Source: Rheinheimera sp. D18 (GTDB lineage Bacteria > Pseudomonadota > Gammaproteobacteria > Enterobacterales > Alteromonadaceae). From it: 64,000 nucleotides of DNA. The stretch spans positions 3,224,001-3,288,000 of the forward strand of contig NZ_CP037745.1 in the NCBI RefSeq assembly GCF_004345025.1, written 5' to 3'. Below, in pieces: positions 36,396 to 45,998 of this stretch. The translations under genes and the position numbers were made by a program. The notes beneath the pieces are model-generated. The model worked only from the letters and a program-made list of their open reading frames with translations. It ran no database searches and was not told the origin of the DNA. Within the stretch, counting starts at the first letter, position 1. Every line of letters starts with the position of its first letter.

Positions 36396-37478
36396 ATGCA
36401 GGCTGAAACAAATCAAGGTATTTACACAAAAACTGAACAAAAATTTGCGTGGATATATCTGATTAATTTAATTTTTTACTTTCTACCATTATTTGTAGCA
36501 AGCTTTAAATGGTGGCAATACTTAAGCATGGCAGCTGCATTAGGCATATTTTTATTCTGTTACTTTACAGCTTACCGCAGTAAATTTTCTGCTATACATA
36601 AACCCATACTGGGCATAATAATTATCGCCAGCCTTATTACCCCTATTAACCCAGGCTCAATCAGCATGTTTGCTTATGCGGGCTTCTTTATTGCTTTAGC
36701 ATTTCCGCTTCGCCAATATATATTGTCTATCAGTGCATTAGCACTATTACTGGTGTTATTAGATTTAAGCTTAACTCTGCACTGGCCATATTTTTTAACT
36801 ATGGGCATTCCTATACTTTTAGGTGTTAGCTTTTTTGGCCGCGTTGAGCGCCAGCGTTTATTTCATCAGCAACGTGAACAAAAAAGCGCAGATGAAATTA
36901 GTCAATTAGCAACGACTGTAGAGCGTGAACGTATTGCTCGTGACTTACATGACATTTTAGGCCACACCTTATCTAGCATTGCGCTTAAGGCTGATTTAGC
37001 AATCAAGCTATTAGATAATCAGCGGCCCGATGCCGTTCGTGTGCAACTGACAGAACTAAGCCAGATTGCCCGAGATAGCTTGTCGCAAGTGCGGCAAAGC
37101 GTGTCCGGCTATAAACATCAGGGGCTAGCAGCTGAAGTAAGTAAACTATTAGCTAGACTGCGCGACGGCGGCTTTAACGCCGAATTACAGGGCACAGTAC
37201 CAACATTAGATCAGCGCAGCGAAACCGCACTTATTCTGGTGTTAACGGAGCTAGTAACCAACGTGTTGCGCCACAGCAGTGGTAGCAGTTGTCAGCTTAG
37301 TTTCAGCCAATTAAACCAACGGCTTACAATTTCAGTTGTTGATAATGGCCAAGTTGAGGCTATATCTGTCGGCAATGGTTTAATAGGTATTGAAGAACGC
37401 CTTAACGCACTAAATGCCAGCATCGCTGTTTGTGTTAATAATGGCTGTAAAATCCACATAGAATTGCCATTAACCTAG
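36396..37478 (+). CDS. Sensor histidine kinase, DesK/NarX-type (HisKA_3)
   Basis: The 360-residue protein has five or six membrane helices in residues 15-150 without a large outside domain, as in DesK/LiaS-type sensors. A linker coiled coil follows, then the HisKA_3 motif ERERIARDLHDILGHTLSS with the phosphorylated histidine near residue 187, and an HATPase domain with LTELVTNVLRHS (N box) near 287 and VVDNGQ ... GNGLIGIEERL (G boxes) near 315-335. It phosphorylates the response regulator encoded 12 bases downstream. Membrane-embedded sensing of lipid or envelope state is typical of the group. The divergent exported hydrolase may be a target. Confidence 0.93.
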   Translation: MQAETNQGIYTKTEQKFAWIYLINLIFYFLPLFVASFKWWQYLSMAAALGIFLFCYFTAYRSKFSAIHKPILGIIIIASLITPINPGSISMFAYAGFFIALAFPLRQYILSISALALLLVLLDLSLTLHWPYFLTMGIPILLGVSFFGRVERQRLFHQQREQKSADEISQLATTVERERIARDLHDILGHTLSSIALKADLAIKLLDNQRPDAVRVQLTELSQIARDSLSQVRQSVSGYKHQGLAAEVSKLLARLRDGGFNAELQGTVPTLDQRSETALILVLTELVTNVLRHSSGSSCQLSFSQLNQRLTISVVDNGQVEAISVGNGLIGIEERLNALNASIAVCVNNGCKIHIELPLT

Positions 37479-37489
37479 GGATATAAGGC

Positions 37490-38086
37490 ATGAAATTATT
37501 ATTAGCCGAGGACCAAGCTATGGTGCGAGGCGCACTGGCGGCGCTATTAAACCTAGAACCAGGTTATCAGGTAACTGAAGCCGCCAATGGCGAGCAGGCA
37601 TTAGCCTTACTAAAGCAGCAAACTTTTGATTTATTGCTAACCGATATTGAAATGCCGAGTTTAAGTGGCATTGAGCTAGCCCAGTATGTGCAAAAAAACT
37701 TACCGACATTAAAAGTGGTGATTATTACCACCTTTGGTCGTGCCGGGTATATAAAACGCGCTTTAGATGCTGGCGTAAGTGGCTTTTTATTAAAAGACGC
37801 GCCGATAGAACAATTAAGTGCCGCGTTAAAACAAGTATTAACCGGTAAACGGGTGATTGACGGTGAATTAGTGCTACAAGCATTAGGTGAGCAAGACCCA
37901 CTTAGCGACAAAGAGCGCCGCGCACTGCGCTTAGCTGCAGAAGGTAAAAGTACCGCCGAAATAGCGGCGGCTATTTATGTTGCCGAAGGCACAGCGCGTA
38001 ATTATTTGTCAGAAGCCATAAGTAAACTGCACGCTGCTAACCGGATAGATGCAGCACGTATTGCACGACAAAAAGGCTGGTTGTAG
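37490..38086 (+). CDS. NarL/DesR-type response regulator
   Basis: The 198-residue product has a receiver domain (residues 1 to about 120: acidic pair ED at 7-8, phosphoacceptor Asp in LLTDIEMPS near residue 52, Lys in LLKDAP near residue 102) and a LuxR-type helix-turn-helix (about residues 135-195: LSDKERRALRLAAEGKSTAEIA). It is the cognate partner of the histidine kinase just upstream. The 14-base spacing between its stop and the convergent aldehyde dehydrogenase stop leaves no room for a strong terminator. Confidence 0.93.
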   Translation: MKLLLAEDQAMVRGALAALLNLEPGYQVTEAANGEQALALLKQQTFDLLLTDIEMPSLSGIELAQYVQKNLPTLKVVIITTFGRAGYIKRALDAGVSGFLLKDAPIEQLSAALKQVLTGKRVIDGELVLQALGEQDPLSDKERRALRLAAEGKSTAEIAAAIYVAEGTARNYLSEAISKLHAANRIDAARIARQKGWL

Positions 38087-38099
38087 CTTCCCCGGCAAC

Positions 38100-39569
38100 T
38101 CAGCTTTTTAGTTTAATTAACCAGTCGGTTAGTCTATTCGCTAGCCAGCCATAGGGTGGCAGCAGCATGCTGACACTATTATAAGCGCCTTGCTTAAAGA
38201 TTGGCCGTAACTTCGAGAAGGTTTGAAAGCCTTCATAGCCGTGATAATGCCCCATGCCGCTGTCGCCAACGCCACCAAAGGGTAAATCGTGTTGCCCAAC
38301 ATGCAAAATAGCATGGTTAATGGTTACTCCGCCTGACATTACCTGCTGCAAATAAAACTGCTGTAAGGCTTTATTATTGGTAAATGGGTAAAACGCCAGC
38401 GGCCTTGGTTGCGCATTAATATAGTGCACCACGTCTTTTGGATCACTATAGGTTTTTACGGGTAATAGCGGGCCAAATATCTCACGCTGCATCACTAACA
38501 TACTGTCGCTAACATTAAACAATAACGTTAGCGGAAACTTGCGTAACCCTGCTTGCGATACCTGCCCTGGCATTAAATTTACCGCGGTAGCGCCTTGCGC
38601 AATGGCGTCATCCAGCATCTGTTGTAAGCGCTGGTATGAACGCTCATCAATTATTGCGGTGTAGTCATTGTGGTTAATGTCGGGGTAACGTTTGGCAACT
38701 AGCTTTCGCGCCAGCTCAGTAAATTCGGCTTCGCTACCTTTGGGTAAAAATACGTAGTCAACGTTGGTACAAATTTGCCCGGCATTAAAGGCTTTTGCCC
38801 ACAAGATGCGATCAGCGGCTTTATGTAGTGGGAAATCGGGTGCAACTACGGCCGGCGATTTACCACCCAATTCTAAGGTTACTGGCGTAAGATTTTTTGC
38901 TGCACTGGCCATTACCGCACGGCCTGTTTGCGCAGAACCGGTAAAAAACAAATGATTAAATGGCTGAGCAGAAAAGGCCGGCCCGCTGCCGTTATTGTCA
39001 GCAAAAAACTGCAATTTATGCGCTGGAAAATATTGCGGCGCTAGCTTGATTAATAATTGCGCCAGCTGTTCAGAGTTTTCTGACATCTTTACCATAGCCC
39101 GATTACCGGCAGCAAAAATAGCTACCAGTGGCGCTAACGACAGCATAATAGGGAAGTTCCACGGCACTATTACACCGACCACCCCTAAAGGTTGGGCAAT
39201 AACCGAGCAACTTGAGGTAGGAAATAACAACCAATCGATATGTCGCTTTTGTGGCTTCAGCCATTTTTTTAGCTGTTTTTTAGTGCGGGCAATATCTTCT
39301 AATACCATTAAAATTTCAGAAAAGCGGGTTTCAAAACGACAACGGCTGCCATAATCACTATTTACCGCGTCAACTAATGCGGTTTCGTTATCGCGGATTA
39401 ATGCTTGAAGTGCATTTAAATCGGCAATACGCTGGTTATACGATGGCACCGGATCAGCATGATAAGCCAACTTCTGCTCGGCCAAACAGCCCGCAAACTG
39501 CTTAAACTCTGCACTTTGTACAAGGCCAGTTGCTGGCTCATTATTTATTACCGATCCGTTTTGCTGCAT
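38100..39569 (-). CDS. Aldehyde dehydrogenase, coniferyl-aldehyde dehydrogenase-like
   Basis: The ATG at 39569 is preferred over 39581. The 489-residue enzyme has the aldehyde dehydrogenase fold: catalytic Glu in VTLELGGKSP near residue 245, nucleophile Cys in NAGQICTNVDY near residue 280, and NADH-binding WNFPIMLSL near residue 143. The sequence is of the class that includes coniferyl aldehyde dehydrogenase and fatty aldehyde dehydrogenases, with a hydrophobic C-terminal stretch (YGWLANRLTDWLIKLKS) that could contact the membrane. It oxidises aldehydes to acids with NAD(P)+, but the natural substrate cannot be read. It reads convergently with the response regulator. The last 26 bases are copied at 35158-35183. 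Confidence 0.88.
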   Translation of the reverse strand: MQQNGSVINNEPATGLVQSAEFKQFAGCLAEQKLAYHADPVPSYNQRIADLNALQALIRDNETALVDAVNSDYGSRCRFETRFSEILMVLEDIARTKKQLKKWLKPQKRHIDWLLFPTSSCSVIAQPLGVVGVIVPWNFPIMLSLAPLVAIFAAGNRAMVKMSENSEQLAQLLIKLAPQYFPAHKLQFFADNNGSGPAFSAQPFNHLFFTGSAQTGRAVMASAAKNLTPVTLELGGKSPAVVAPDFPLHKAADRILWAKAFNAGQICTNVDYVFLPKGSEAEFTELARKLVAKRYPDINHNDYTAIIDERSYQRLQQMLDDAIAQGATAVNLMPGQVSQAGLRKFPLTLLFNVSDSMLVMQREIFGPLLPVKTYSDPKDVVHYINAQPRPLAFYPFTNNKALQQFYLQQVMSGGVTINHAILHVGQHDLPFGGVGDSGMGHYHGYEGFQTFSKLRPIFKQGAYNSVSMLLPPYGWLANRLTDWLIKLKS

Positions 39570-39723
39570 AGATAACCTCAAAATTGGCTAATATTTTTAT
39601 AGACTACAGGGTTAATCATCTTTGGTCATTTTATCACGCTTGCACCTATTTAGACTTAAAGCCAATAACATTGGAGCGATGAAAACGGTATACTGTGCGC
39701 CTTAATCTTTAGGTGAAGTAACT

Positions 39724-40334
39724 ATGTCGTTTAGTGCGTCGTCCAGATCGCAGTCTGCATTCTATATTATGCTGGGTGGCTCTTTAGTGCTAACGCTAGC
39801 GCTGGGTATTCGTCATGGTTTTGGCTTATTTTTAACGCCAATGAGTGACGAGTTTGGCTGGGGCCGTGAAACCTTTGCCTTGGCCATTGCGCTACAAAAC
39901 CTTGTTTGGGGCTTAACTCAGCCGTTAACAGGCGCACTTGCCGATCGTATAGGCGCAAGAAAAGTAGTGCTAGCTGGCGGGCTTTTTTACGCTGCGGGGC
40001 TAGTTACTATGGCGATGGCTAATAGCGGCACTACCTTAGCTCTCAGCGCGGGTGTACTAATTGGCTTGGCGTTATCTGGTACGTCATTTACCATTATTCT
40101 CGGTGCTATTGGCCGTGCCGTGCCGGTAGAAAAGCGCAGTATGGCCATGGGTATTGCTAGTGCTGCTGGCTCTTTTGGCCAGTTTATTATGCTGCCAGGC
40201 ACCTTACTATTAATTACCCAAATGGGTTGGGCCGGTGCACTAACGGTGCTGGGCATATTATCTCTATTAATCGTACCTCTAGCTTTAATGCTAAAAGAGC
40301 CGTCATCGCCTAGCTGTTTAGGTGAAGAACAAAG
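39724..40334 (+). pseudogene. MFS transporter truncated by an IS3-family element
   Basis: About 203 codons of a major facilitator transporter remain. They include the first helices, a motif A (GALADRIGARKVVLAGG near residue 72) and helix 5-6 (IASAAGSFGQFIMLPG). The frame runs on into the IS and stops at 40368 after foreign codons (DLYQRQWTLH). Normal members have about 400 residues and 12 helices, so the C-terminal half is gone and the protein is not expected to function. It resembles the oxalate/formate antiporter-like group. The IS end at 40335 marks the break. Confidence 0.9.
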
Positions 40335-40364
40335 TGATCTGTACCAGAGACAATGGACACTTCA

Positions 40365-41254
40365 CTAAGCACTGTTCTTCAATTCAAAATTCTCTGGGCT
40401 GAGATAGCCAAGAGCACTATGCCTTCTGGTCTTGTTGTAATCAACCTCAATGTATTCAAAAACATGCTGTCGCATTGTTTCTCGATCCATTATCGGCTCG
40501 TCTTGCAGCGCTTCAACCTTTAATGAATGGAAGAAACTTTCTGCTATCGCCTTTACGGCTCATGCTTTGTACCAACTGATGCTTTTTAATCAAGTCACGG
40601 TAATCATGCGAGCAATATTGGCTGCCTCGATCACTATGAACGATCACCGATTTAGGGAAGCCGCGACGGAACAAAGCCATGTTCAATGTGCTGCACACCA
40701 GATCTGCTGTCATACGGTTGCTCATCGACCAGCCAATGACTGCTCGCGAGTACAGATCAATGATTACCGCCAGATAAAGCCAGCCTTCGCTGGTCATCAG
40801 GTACGTGATATCACCGACCCATTTCTGGTTCGGGCCTGTTGCACTAAAGTTCTGCTCAAGCAAGTTAGGGGCAACCGGCAGCGAATGCTTGCTGTCGGTC
40901 GTCACTTTAAACTTGCGGGCAGCTTTAGCTACTAAGCCTTGGCGTTCCATGCTGTTCAGTATGGTTTTTATATCTGGTTTTTTACCATACTCAGCAAGGT
41001 CTACCTGAATACGCCTTGAGCCATTACGCGCTTTAGAATCGTCAAACGCTTTTTTTATCAGCACATCACGCTCGGCACGCTTCACAGCCCTGGGGCCTGG
41101 TGTCAGGCCGCTTTTACGCCAGGCATAATACCCACTACGCGACACCTGAAGCACCGTTACCATTCTGATTAACGAGAGCAGGTGCTGATGCTCCAGAATA
41201 AACTCAAACCGGGCTACTTTTGGTTTTTCGCGAAGTAGGTGGCCGCCTTTTTTA
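40365..41254 (-). pseudogene. IS3-family OrfB (DDE transposase) with frameshift
   Basis: OrfB is entered by -1 frameshift from orfA. Its conserved parts include QVSRSGYYAWRKS, the first catalytic Asp in WVGDITYL, the second in VIHSDRGSQYCS, and, after the damage, the Glu segment [13 protein letters not shown]. Between KGD and AESFF the family carries C-W-D-N-A, which is missing here: the frame breaks at about 40545-40549 and ends 40513. The lost bases fit a deletion of about 17 between two copies of a short GCGAT repeat, which shifts the frame. The transposase therefore cannot be made in full and the copy is probably immobile unless helped by another copy. Confidence 0.85.
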
Positions 41255-41498
41255 AGATGGCCAAGTCCTCTGCCTGCTCGGCTAATTGGCGCTTCAGACG
41301 GGCAACTTCAGCAGCAAGCTCCGACTCTCGTTCACTGGTGGTAGACTTTTTCTCCGCCGCAGTACGCCAGTTATATAACTGAGATTCATGCAGTTTTAAT
41401 TCTCTAGCAGTGGCAGCAACGCCAATCTTATCAGCCAGTTTCAGGGCTTCAGCTTTAAATTCAGCGGTATGTGTCTTGCGGACTTTCTTTGTTGACAT
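41214..41498 (-). CDS. IS3-family OrfA (helix-turn-helix protein)
   Basis: The 94-residue protein starts [19 protein letters not shown] and holds a helix-turn-helix (about residues 24-45, [19 protein letters not shown]) and a leucine-zipper-like helix (about residues 58-85, [13 protein letters not shown]). It binds the element ends and, by -1 frameshifting, becomes the N-terminal part of the OrfAB transposase. The slippery heptamer A-AAA-AAG (minus strand, within 41247-41253) lies 10 codons before its stop, the standard site for IS3-family recoding. Confidence 0.93.
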   Translation of the reverse strand: MSTKKVRKTHTAEFKAEALKLADKIGVAATARELKLHESQLYNWRTAAEKKSTTSERESELAAEVARLKRQLAEQAEDLAILKKAATYFAKNQK

Positions 41499-41561
41499 TA
41501 TTCACCTCGTTAAGCAATTGTACTCGCTTAGCAAAGTGTCCAAAAGTGTTGGTACGGATCA

Positions 41562-42087
41562 CTAATAATACATGGCATAAACCGACTCGATTAAAGGAGT
41601 TTTCTAGCGCAATAACGCCTTGTATTTCATGCGCCAAAATCATGGCTTCAAGCACTTCTCGCATTAGCAATGGCGGCTCGCCGTTAGCTAACCGAACTTG
41701 CGATAAATAATCAGCCACCGCCAATATGCCACCTAAATTATCTGACGGGTGCCCCCATTCCGCCGCTAACCACGTATCGTTGTAATCGAGCCAACGAATA
41801 ATGCAGCCAATGTCCCACGCGGCTTTTACCGGGTCGAGCACTAACGATGTTCCCGGCACGCGAGCGCCATTTGGCACCTGTGTACCTTGTACAATAGGCC
41901 CAAGCAGCTTAGTACATTCAGGAAAGCGCAGTGCTAGTAAGCCACAACCTAGAGTATCCATTAAACAATTGCGCGCAGTACCAAGCGCTTCTTCGCTAAA
42001 ATTGTTATAGGTTAATACATAATCAGTAATATCTTGAATAACTTGGTCGTAATCAGGGCGATGGTTAGTATCGGCGTTAGCACTCAT
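41562..42087 (-). pseudogene. prpD: 2-Methylcitrate dehydratase, N-terminal fragment
   Basis: About 175 codons of PrpD remain (normal about 480). The sequence follows the enterobacterial protein closely: [15 protein letters not shown] near residue 45, [21 protein letters not shown] near residue 97 and [18 protein letters not shown] near residue 153. At 41561 the frame enters the IS3 end and stops at 41461 after unrelated residues. PrpD hydrates 2-methylcitrate in propionate breakdown, so this chromosomal copy is dead and the lost C-terminal part includes most of the fold. The gene is read leftward from a start 257 bases from glmS. Confidence 0.93.
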
Positions 42088-42344
42088 TGTGTCTCCTTAT
42101 TCGCGAGGCTGGTTGTTTAACGCAAGCTTGCGTAAAGCATGAGTTATATTAAACAAACATGCAAAACAACGTCGCCTAAAAGCTAAAGCAGCAATGTAAT
42201 TAAGGTGGGACAAGCGCGGGTAAGTGACAGTAACAATTTGCGAAATAAAACAATAAAATTAACAGTAGTATGCACGCTACTTTTTATAAGAAACTTAAGT
42301 TGCCCTGACAAGGCGAGAGCAACTTAAGCATATAAATCAACAGC

Positions 42345-44174
42345 TTACTCTACTGTAACGCTTTTTGCTAAATTTCTTGGCTGATCTACGTCGGTGCCTT
42401 TAATAATGGCAACATAATAGCTTAATAACTGCAAAGGCAAAGTGTACACAATAGGTGCTAGCAGTTCAGAAACGTGCGGTACGTTAATTACCCTCATGGT
42501 GGCATCTGACTGAAACTTAGCATTAGTATCGGCGAATACATATAAAATACCGCCTCGAGCGCGTACTTCTTCTACGTTTGATTTTAGCTTTTCTAGCAAG
42601 TCATTATTTGGCGCAACCACAATAATAGGCATTTGTGCATCAATTAGCGCCAGCGGGCCATGCTTTAACTCACCAGCGGCATAAGCTTCAGCATGAATAT
42701 AGGAAATTTCCTTTAGTTTTAGCGCCCCTTCCATGGCGATAGGATACTGATCGCCACGGCCTAAGAATAGCGCGTGGTGCTTGTCTGCAAATTCTTCCGC
42801 TAAGGCTTCAATTTGTGGCGCCAGCGCTAAGGTTTGCTCTAATTTTGCTGGTAAGCTTTTTAGCGCGTCAGTCAGCTCGCGCTGTTTTTGTTCGGTTAAA
42901 CCGTTATATTTACCAATTGCCAGCGTTAACATAGCAAGGCCAACTAACTGTGTAGTAAAGGCTTTGGTTGAAGCGACACCAATTTCAGCGCCAGCTCGGG
43001 TCATAAAGGCGAGATCAGATTCACGCACCAGCGATGAGCCCGCTACGTTACAAATGGTTAGGCTGCCTAAATAGCCAATATCTTTGGCTAAACGCAATGC
43101 GGCTAACGTATCAGCAGTTTCACCTGATTGCGAAATGCTTACCAACAAGCTATTTGGCTGCACGAACGATTTGCGATAGCGAAATTCCGAAGCAATTTCA
43201 ACGTTACATGAAATACCACCTAACGACTCCAGCCAATAACGGGCAACCATACCTGAGTGGTAACTAGTGCCACAGGCCACTATTTGCACATGCTTAACCT
43301 GCTTAAATAATTCAGCTGCGCCATTACCAAAAGTTTCGTCTAACACGCTATCGTGGCTTAAGCGGCCTTCTAAGGTGTTATTAATAGCATGTGGCTGTTC
43401 GTATATTTCTTTCAGCATAAAGTGGCGGTACTGGCCCTTGTCGCCAGCATCATAGCTAACGTTAGACTCATGTACTTCACGCTCAACTGCAACACCATCT
43501 TTATTAAAAATGCTTACGCTATGGCGAGTAATTTCAGCGACATCGCCTTCTTCTAAAAACATAAAACGACGCGTAACCGGCAGCAAAGCTAATTGATCTG
43601 AAGCGATAAAGTTTTCGCCAATACCTAAACCAATTACTAACGGACTACCGGAACGAGCAACCACTAAGCGGCTTGCATCATTCTTATCCAACAATACCGT
43701 GCCATAAGCACCGTGTAATTGCTTAACGCTGCGCTGTACTGCCACTAATAATGAACTGGCTGATTTAAGCTCTTCTTCTACTAAGTGCGCAATAACTTCA
43801 GTATCGGTATCAGAGGTAAATACATAACCTTTAGCTTTTAATACTTCGCGCAGCGTACTGTGATTCTCAATAATACCGTTGTGGACTACGCTAATGTGGC
43901 TAGAGATATGTGGATGCGCGTTACGCTCGCTTGGTTCACCATGGGTTGCCCAGCGAGTATGGGCGATACCTGTACCACCGCTAACAGGCTGCTGAGCCAC
44001 AGCATCTGCTAACTCTTTTACTTTACCCAAACGACGTAACCGAATTAGCTCGCCATTATCATTAACAACCGCGACTCCGGCAGAGTCATAACCGCGGTAT
44101 TCTAAACGGCGCAGGCCTTCTACCAAAATATCGACTACATCTCGCTGTGCTACCGCGCCTACTATTCCACACAT
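42345..44174 (-). CDS. glmS: Glutamine:fructose-6-phosphate aminotransferase
   Basis: The 609-residue protein has Cys2 as the nucleophile (MCGIVGAV), a class II glutamine amidotransferase domain (residues 1 to about 220, with [10 protein letters not shown] near 74) and two SIS sugar-isomerase domains ([10 protein letters not shown] near 300 and SQSGETADT near 350). It ends in [12 protein letters not shown], the conserved C-terminus. It converts fructose-6-phosphate and glutamine to glucosamine-6-phosphate, the first step of UDP-GlcNAc synthesis. It is read after the DeoR-family gene on the same strand (54 bases apart). No ribozyme-like sequence fits in that short gap. Confidence 0.98.
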   Translation of the reverse strand: MCGIVGAVAQRDVVDILVEGLRRLEYRGYDSAGVAVVNDNGELIRLRRLGKVKELADAVAQQPVSGGTGIAHTRWATHGEPSERNAHPHISSHISVVHNGIIENHSTLREVLKAKGYVFTSDTDTEVIAHLVEEELKSASSLLVAVQRSVKQLHGAYGTVLLDKNDASRLVVARSGSPLVIGLGIGENFIASDQLALLPVTRRFMFLEEGDVAEITRHSVSIFNKDGVAVEREVHESNVSYDAGDKGQYRHFMLKEIYEQPHAINNTLEGRLSHDSVLDETFGNGAAELFKQVKHVQIVACGTSYHSGMVARYWLESLGGISCNVEIASEFRYRKSFVQPNSLLVSISQSGETADTLAALRLAKDIGYLGSLTICNVAGSSLVRESDLAFMTRAGAEIGVASTKAFTTQLVGLAMLTLAIGKYNGLTEQKQRELTDALKSLPAKLEQTLALAPQIEALAEEFADKHHALFLGRGDQYPIAMEGALKLKEISYIHAEAYAAGELKHGPLALIDAQMPIIVVAPNNDLLEKLKSNVEEVRARGGILYVFADTNAKFQSDATMRVINVPHVSELLAPIVYTLPLQLLSYYVAIIKGTDVDQPRNLAKSVTVE

Positions 44175-44228
44175 AATTTGCTCCAGTAAATTCCAATTTT
44201 ACTAATAAGTTTAAAATGCTCGCGTGAC

Positions 44229-44996
44229 TTAGGCCTGAACCCGAATCACCTTTACACCTTGCTGTTCAATTTTTATTGCGTCTTCCGGGGCAAGGCCTTC
44301 GTCGGTAATTAATACCTTTACCATGCTCCAGGGCAGTTCTAAATTATGAATTTTTCGACCAAGCTTATCGGACTCAAGCATGACAATAACCTCGCGCGCT
44401 ACCTCTGCCATTACTCGGCTTAAGCTATACAGTTCGTTGTACGTTGTCGTGCCGCGACTAAGATCGATGCCATCAGCACCAATAAATAACTGGTCAAAAT
44501 CATAGTTACGCAACATTTGTTCGGCAAGTTGACCTTGAAACGCTTCAGACTGCGGATCCCAAGTACCGCCGGTCATTAATAACGTGGGTTCGTTCTCTAA
44601 CTCACGCAGCGCATTGGCAATAGCTAACGAATTAGTCATAACCACTAAACCACGCTTGGTTGCTAGTTCAGGCAATAACGCCGCAGTAGTGCGGCCACTA
44701 TCAATAATAATGCGGTAATGATCTTTAATTAAGCCTGCGGCAGCTTTTGCAATAGCTAACTTTCGCTTCGAAACCTTCTCTAAACTAGAGTCGCTAACAA
44801 AATCTTGCGGCACCGGCATGGCCCCACCATAGCGGCGCAATAACAAACCGGCTTGTTCTAGCACAGTTAAATCTTTTCGGATGGTTACTTCTGAGGTTTT
44901 AAACTGCACTGCTAGCTGTTCAACCGACAACTCACCTTGCTGTTGCAGCTGACTAACAATTAAATGGCGACGTTGCTGAGTATTACGCTTATTCAT
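44229..44996 (-). CDS. DeoR/GlpR-family transcription regulator
   Basis: The 255-residue product has a DeoR N-terminal winged helix (QQRRHLIVSQLQQQGELSVEQLA through VTIRKDLTVLEQAGLLLRRYGGA) and the sugar-phosphate-binding C-terminal domain (IIDSGRTTAALLPEL near residue 97, FIGADGIDLSRG near residue 172, LESDKLGR near 208). Members next to glmS in Alteromonadales are thought to sense amino-sugar phosphates and to control amino-sugar synthesis, but no effector is proven here. It lies 54 bases upstream of glmS in the same direction, so the two probably share a transcript. Confidence 0.92.
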   Translation of the reverse strand: MNKRNTQQRRHLIVSQLQQQGELSVEQLAVQFKTSEVTIRKDLTVLEQAGLLLRRYGGAMPVPQDFVSDSSLEKVSKRKLAIAKAAAGLIKDHYRIIIDSGRTTAALLPELATKRGLVVMTNSLAIANALRELENEPTLLMTGGTWDPQSEAFQGQLAEQMLRNYDFDQLFIGADGIDLSRGTTTYNELYSLSRVMAEVAREVIVMLESDKLGRKIHNLELPWSMVKVLITDEGLAPEDAIKIEQQGVKVIRVQA

Positions 44997-45077
44997 TTCT
45001 TTCGCTTAAGTTTCGAAGTGAAAGAAAAATAACAGAAATAGCGATTTTTTCAAGTGAAAGTTACTATTACAGGCTAT

Positions 45078-45998
45078 TTATTCACCAGGAAGGTTAAGAA
45101 TACCTACCGCGAACGGCTGGTAACGTAGCGAAAACGCCATAGTTGCATGGCATGGCTTTATCGCTTGTTGAGCCAACATTAGCTCTTGTTCAGTTGCCGC
45201 TCTGCCACGAAATGGCAACGCTCCTGGATGTGGCTGGCGAAAGTGTTCGGCAATTACCGCATAATTGCAAGGTAGGGCAGTAAGTAGCTGTTGGCGCTGC
45301 ATTTGACTAATTAAACCGGCACCAGCACCGTCTTGTAGCCACAATTTCAGCCCCGTTTTGGCTAACGACTGTATAGCATTAAGGTAATCTGTAACTGTTA
45401 AATCGCCATTACTATAGACACTAATAGCTAGCGGATCAGCAACACTGCGCGCAAATAGCGCGAGCTCAGTTGATAGCCAATGTTGCTGTTCAATGGTTGC
45501 AAAGTCGGTGTCGTTAAGCTCGAGCGGCAAATACCAGCCGGCAAACTGCCCAGCATTAACTGGCATTAGGGCTTTAACTCGGTTTAGCTGCAGTAGGTTA
45601 TGTGCTAGCTGCTGCCGAAAATACTGTTGGCGTTGTGGCTTGGCCTGCTGCATTTTATTGAAGTAGTTAGCATTAACGCTAAGCCCCAGCCAAACTTTAA
45701 AATTAAACTGTGCAGCAGCTTGCAGCACTATAGGCAATAAGCCGTCTTCTGCCAAAAAATCGGTATCATTATAACGCGACCATTGCACCACTAAGCTGGT
45801 ATAACCTGCTGCTGCGCTGGCTTGAAATAATTGCTGCCACTGCTGTTGGGTAACTACACTATCTTGATTTAGCGGTTGGTAAAATATGGTTTTTTCCGCA
45901 ACACTACTTGCTGATTGACAAGCTACCAAGCAACATAAAACTGCAGCAATAACGCATGCTTTCGCTGATTTAAGTCGCCTGCGAGCTGATATTGCCAT
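45078..45998 (-). CDS. DUF4434 lipoprotein of the Nfr exopolysaccharide cluster (YbcH-like)
   Basis: A lipoprotein signal (VLCCLVAC with Cys at about residue 27) is followed by a TIM-barrel-like glycosidase fold of about 270 residues: YTSLVVQWSRYND near residue 66, GWYLPLELNDTDF near 156, KLWLQDGAG near 210. This matches the DUF4434 type, found next to nfrA in enterobacteria (ybcH). It may cleave or modify the surface glycan made by the cluster. The start overlaps the nfrA end by 76 bases, tighter than usual. No catalytic residue was verified. Confidence 0.8.
   Translation of the reverse strand: MAISARRRLKSAKACVIAAVLCCLVACQSASSVAEKTIFYQPLNQDSVVTQQQWQQLFQASAAAGYTSLVVQWSRYNDTDFLAEDGLLPIVLQAAAQFNFKVWLGLSVNANYFNKMQQAKPQRQQYFRQQLAHNLLQLNRVKALMPVNAGQFAGWYLPLELNDTDFATIEQQHWLSTELALFARSVADPLAISVYSNGDLTVTDYLNAIQSLAKTGLKLWLQDGAGAGLISQMQRQQLLTALPCNYAVIAEHFRQPHPGALPFRGRAATEQELMLAQQAIKPCHATMAFSLRYQPFAVGILNLPGE

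Larger units (their letters stand above)
40335..41561 (-). mobile_element. IS3-family insertion sequence, transposase frameshifted
   Basis: The element has imperfect terminal inverted repeats of about 36 bases (26 of 36 positions match) starting TGATCTGTACCAGAG at 40335 and, on the other strand, TGATCCGTACCAACA from 41561. It encodes OrfA and OrfB on the minus strand. The flanks AAAG and CTAA are unlike, so there is no target-site duplication, which agrees with a deletion of the neighbouring DNA after insertion. The two truncated genes beside it, an MFS transporter and prpD, support that reading. Confidence 0.93.

Noticed and set aside
44175-44228. glmS ribozyme or other riboswitch before glmS
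   Set aside because: The gap to the DeoR gene is only 54 bases and shows no ribozyme-like core; glmS ribozymes belong to Gram-positive bacteria.
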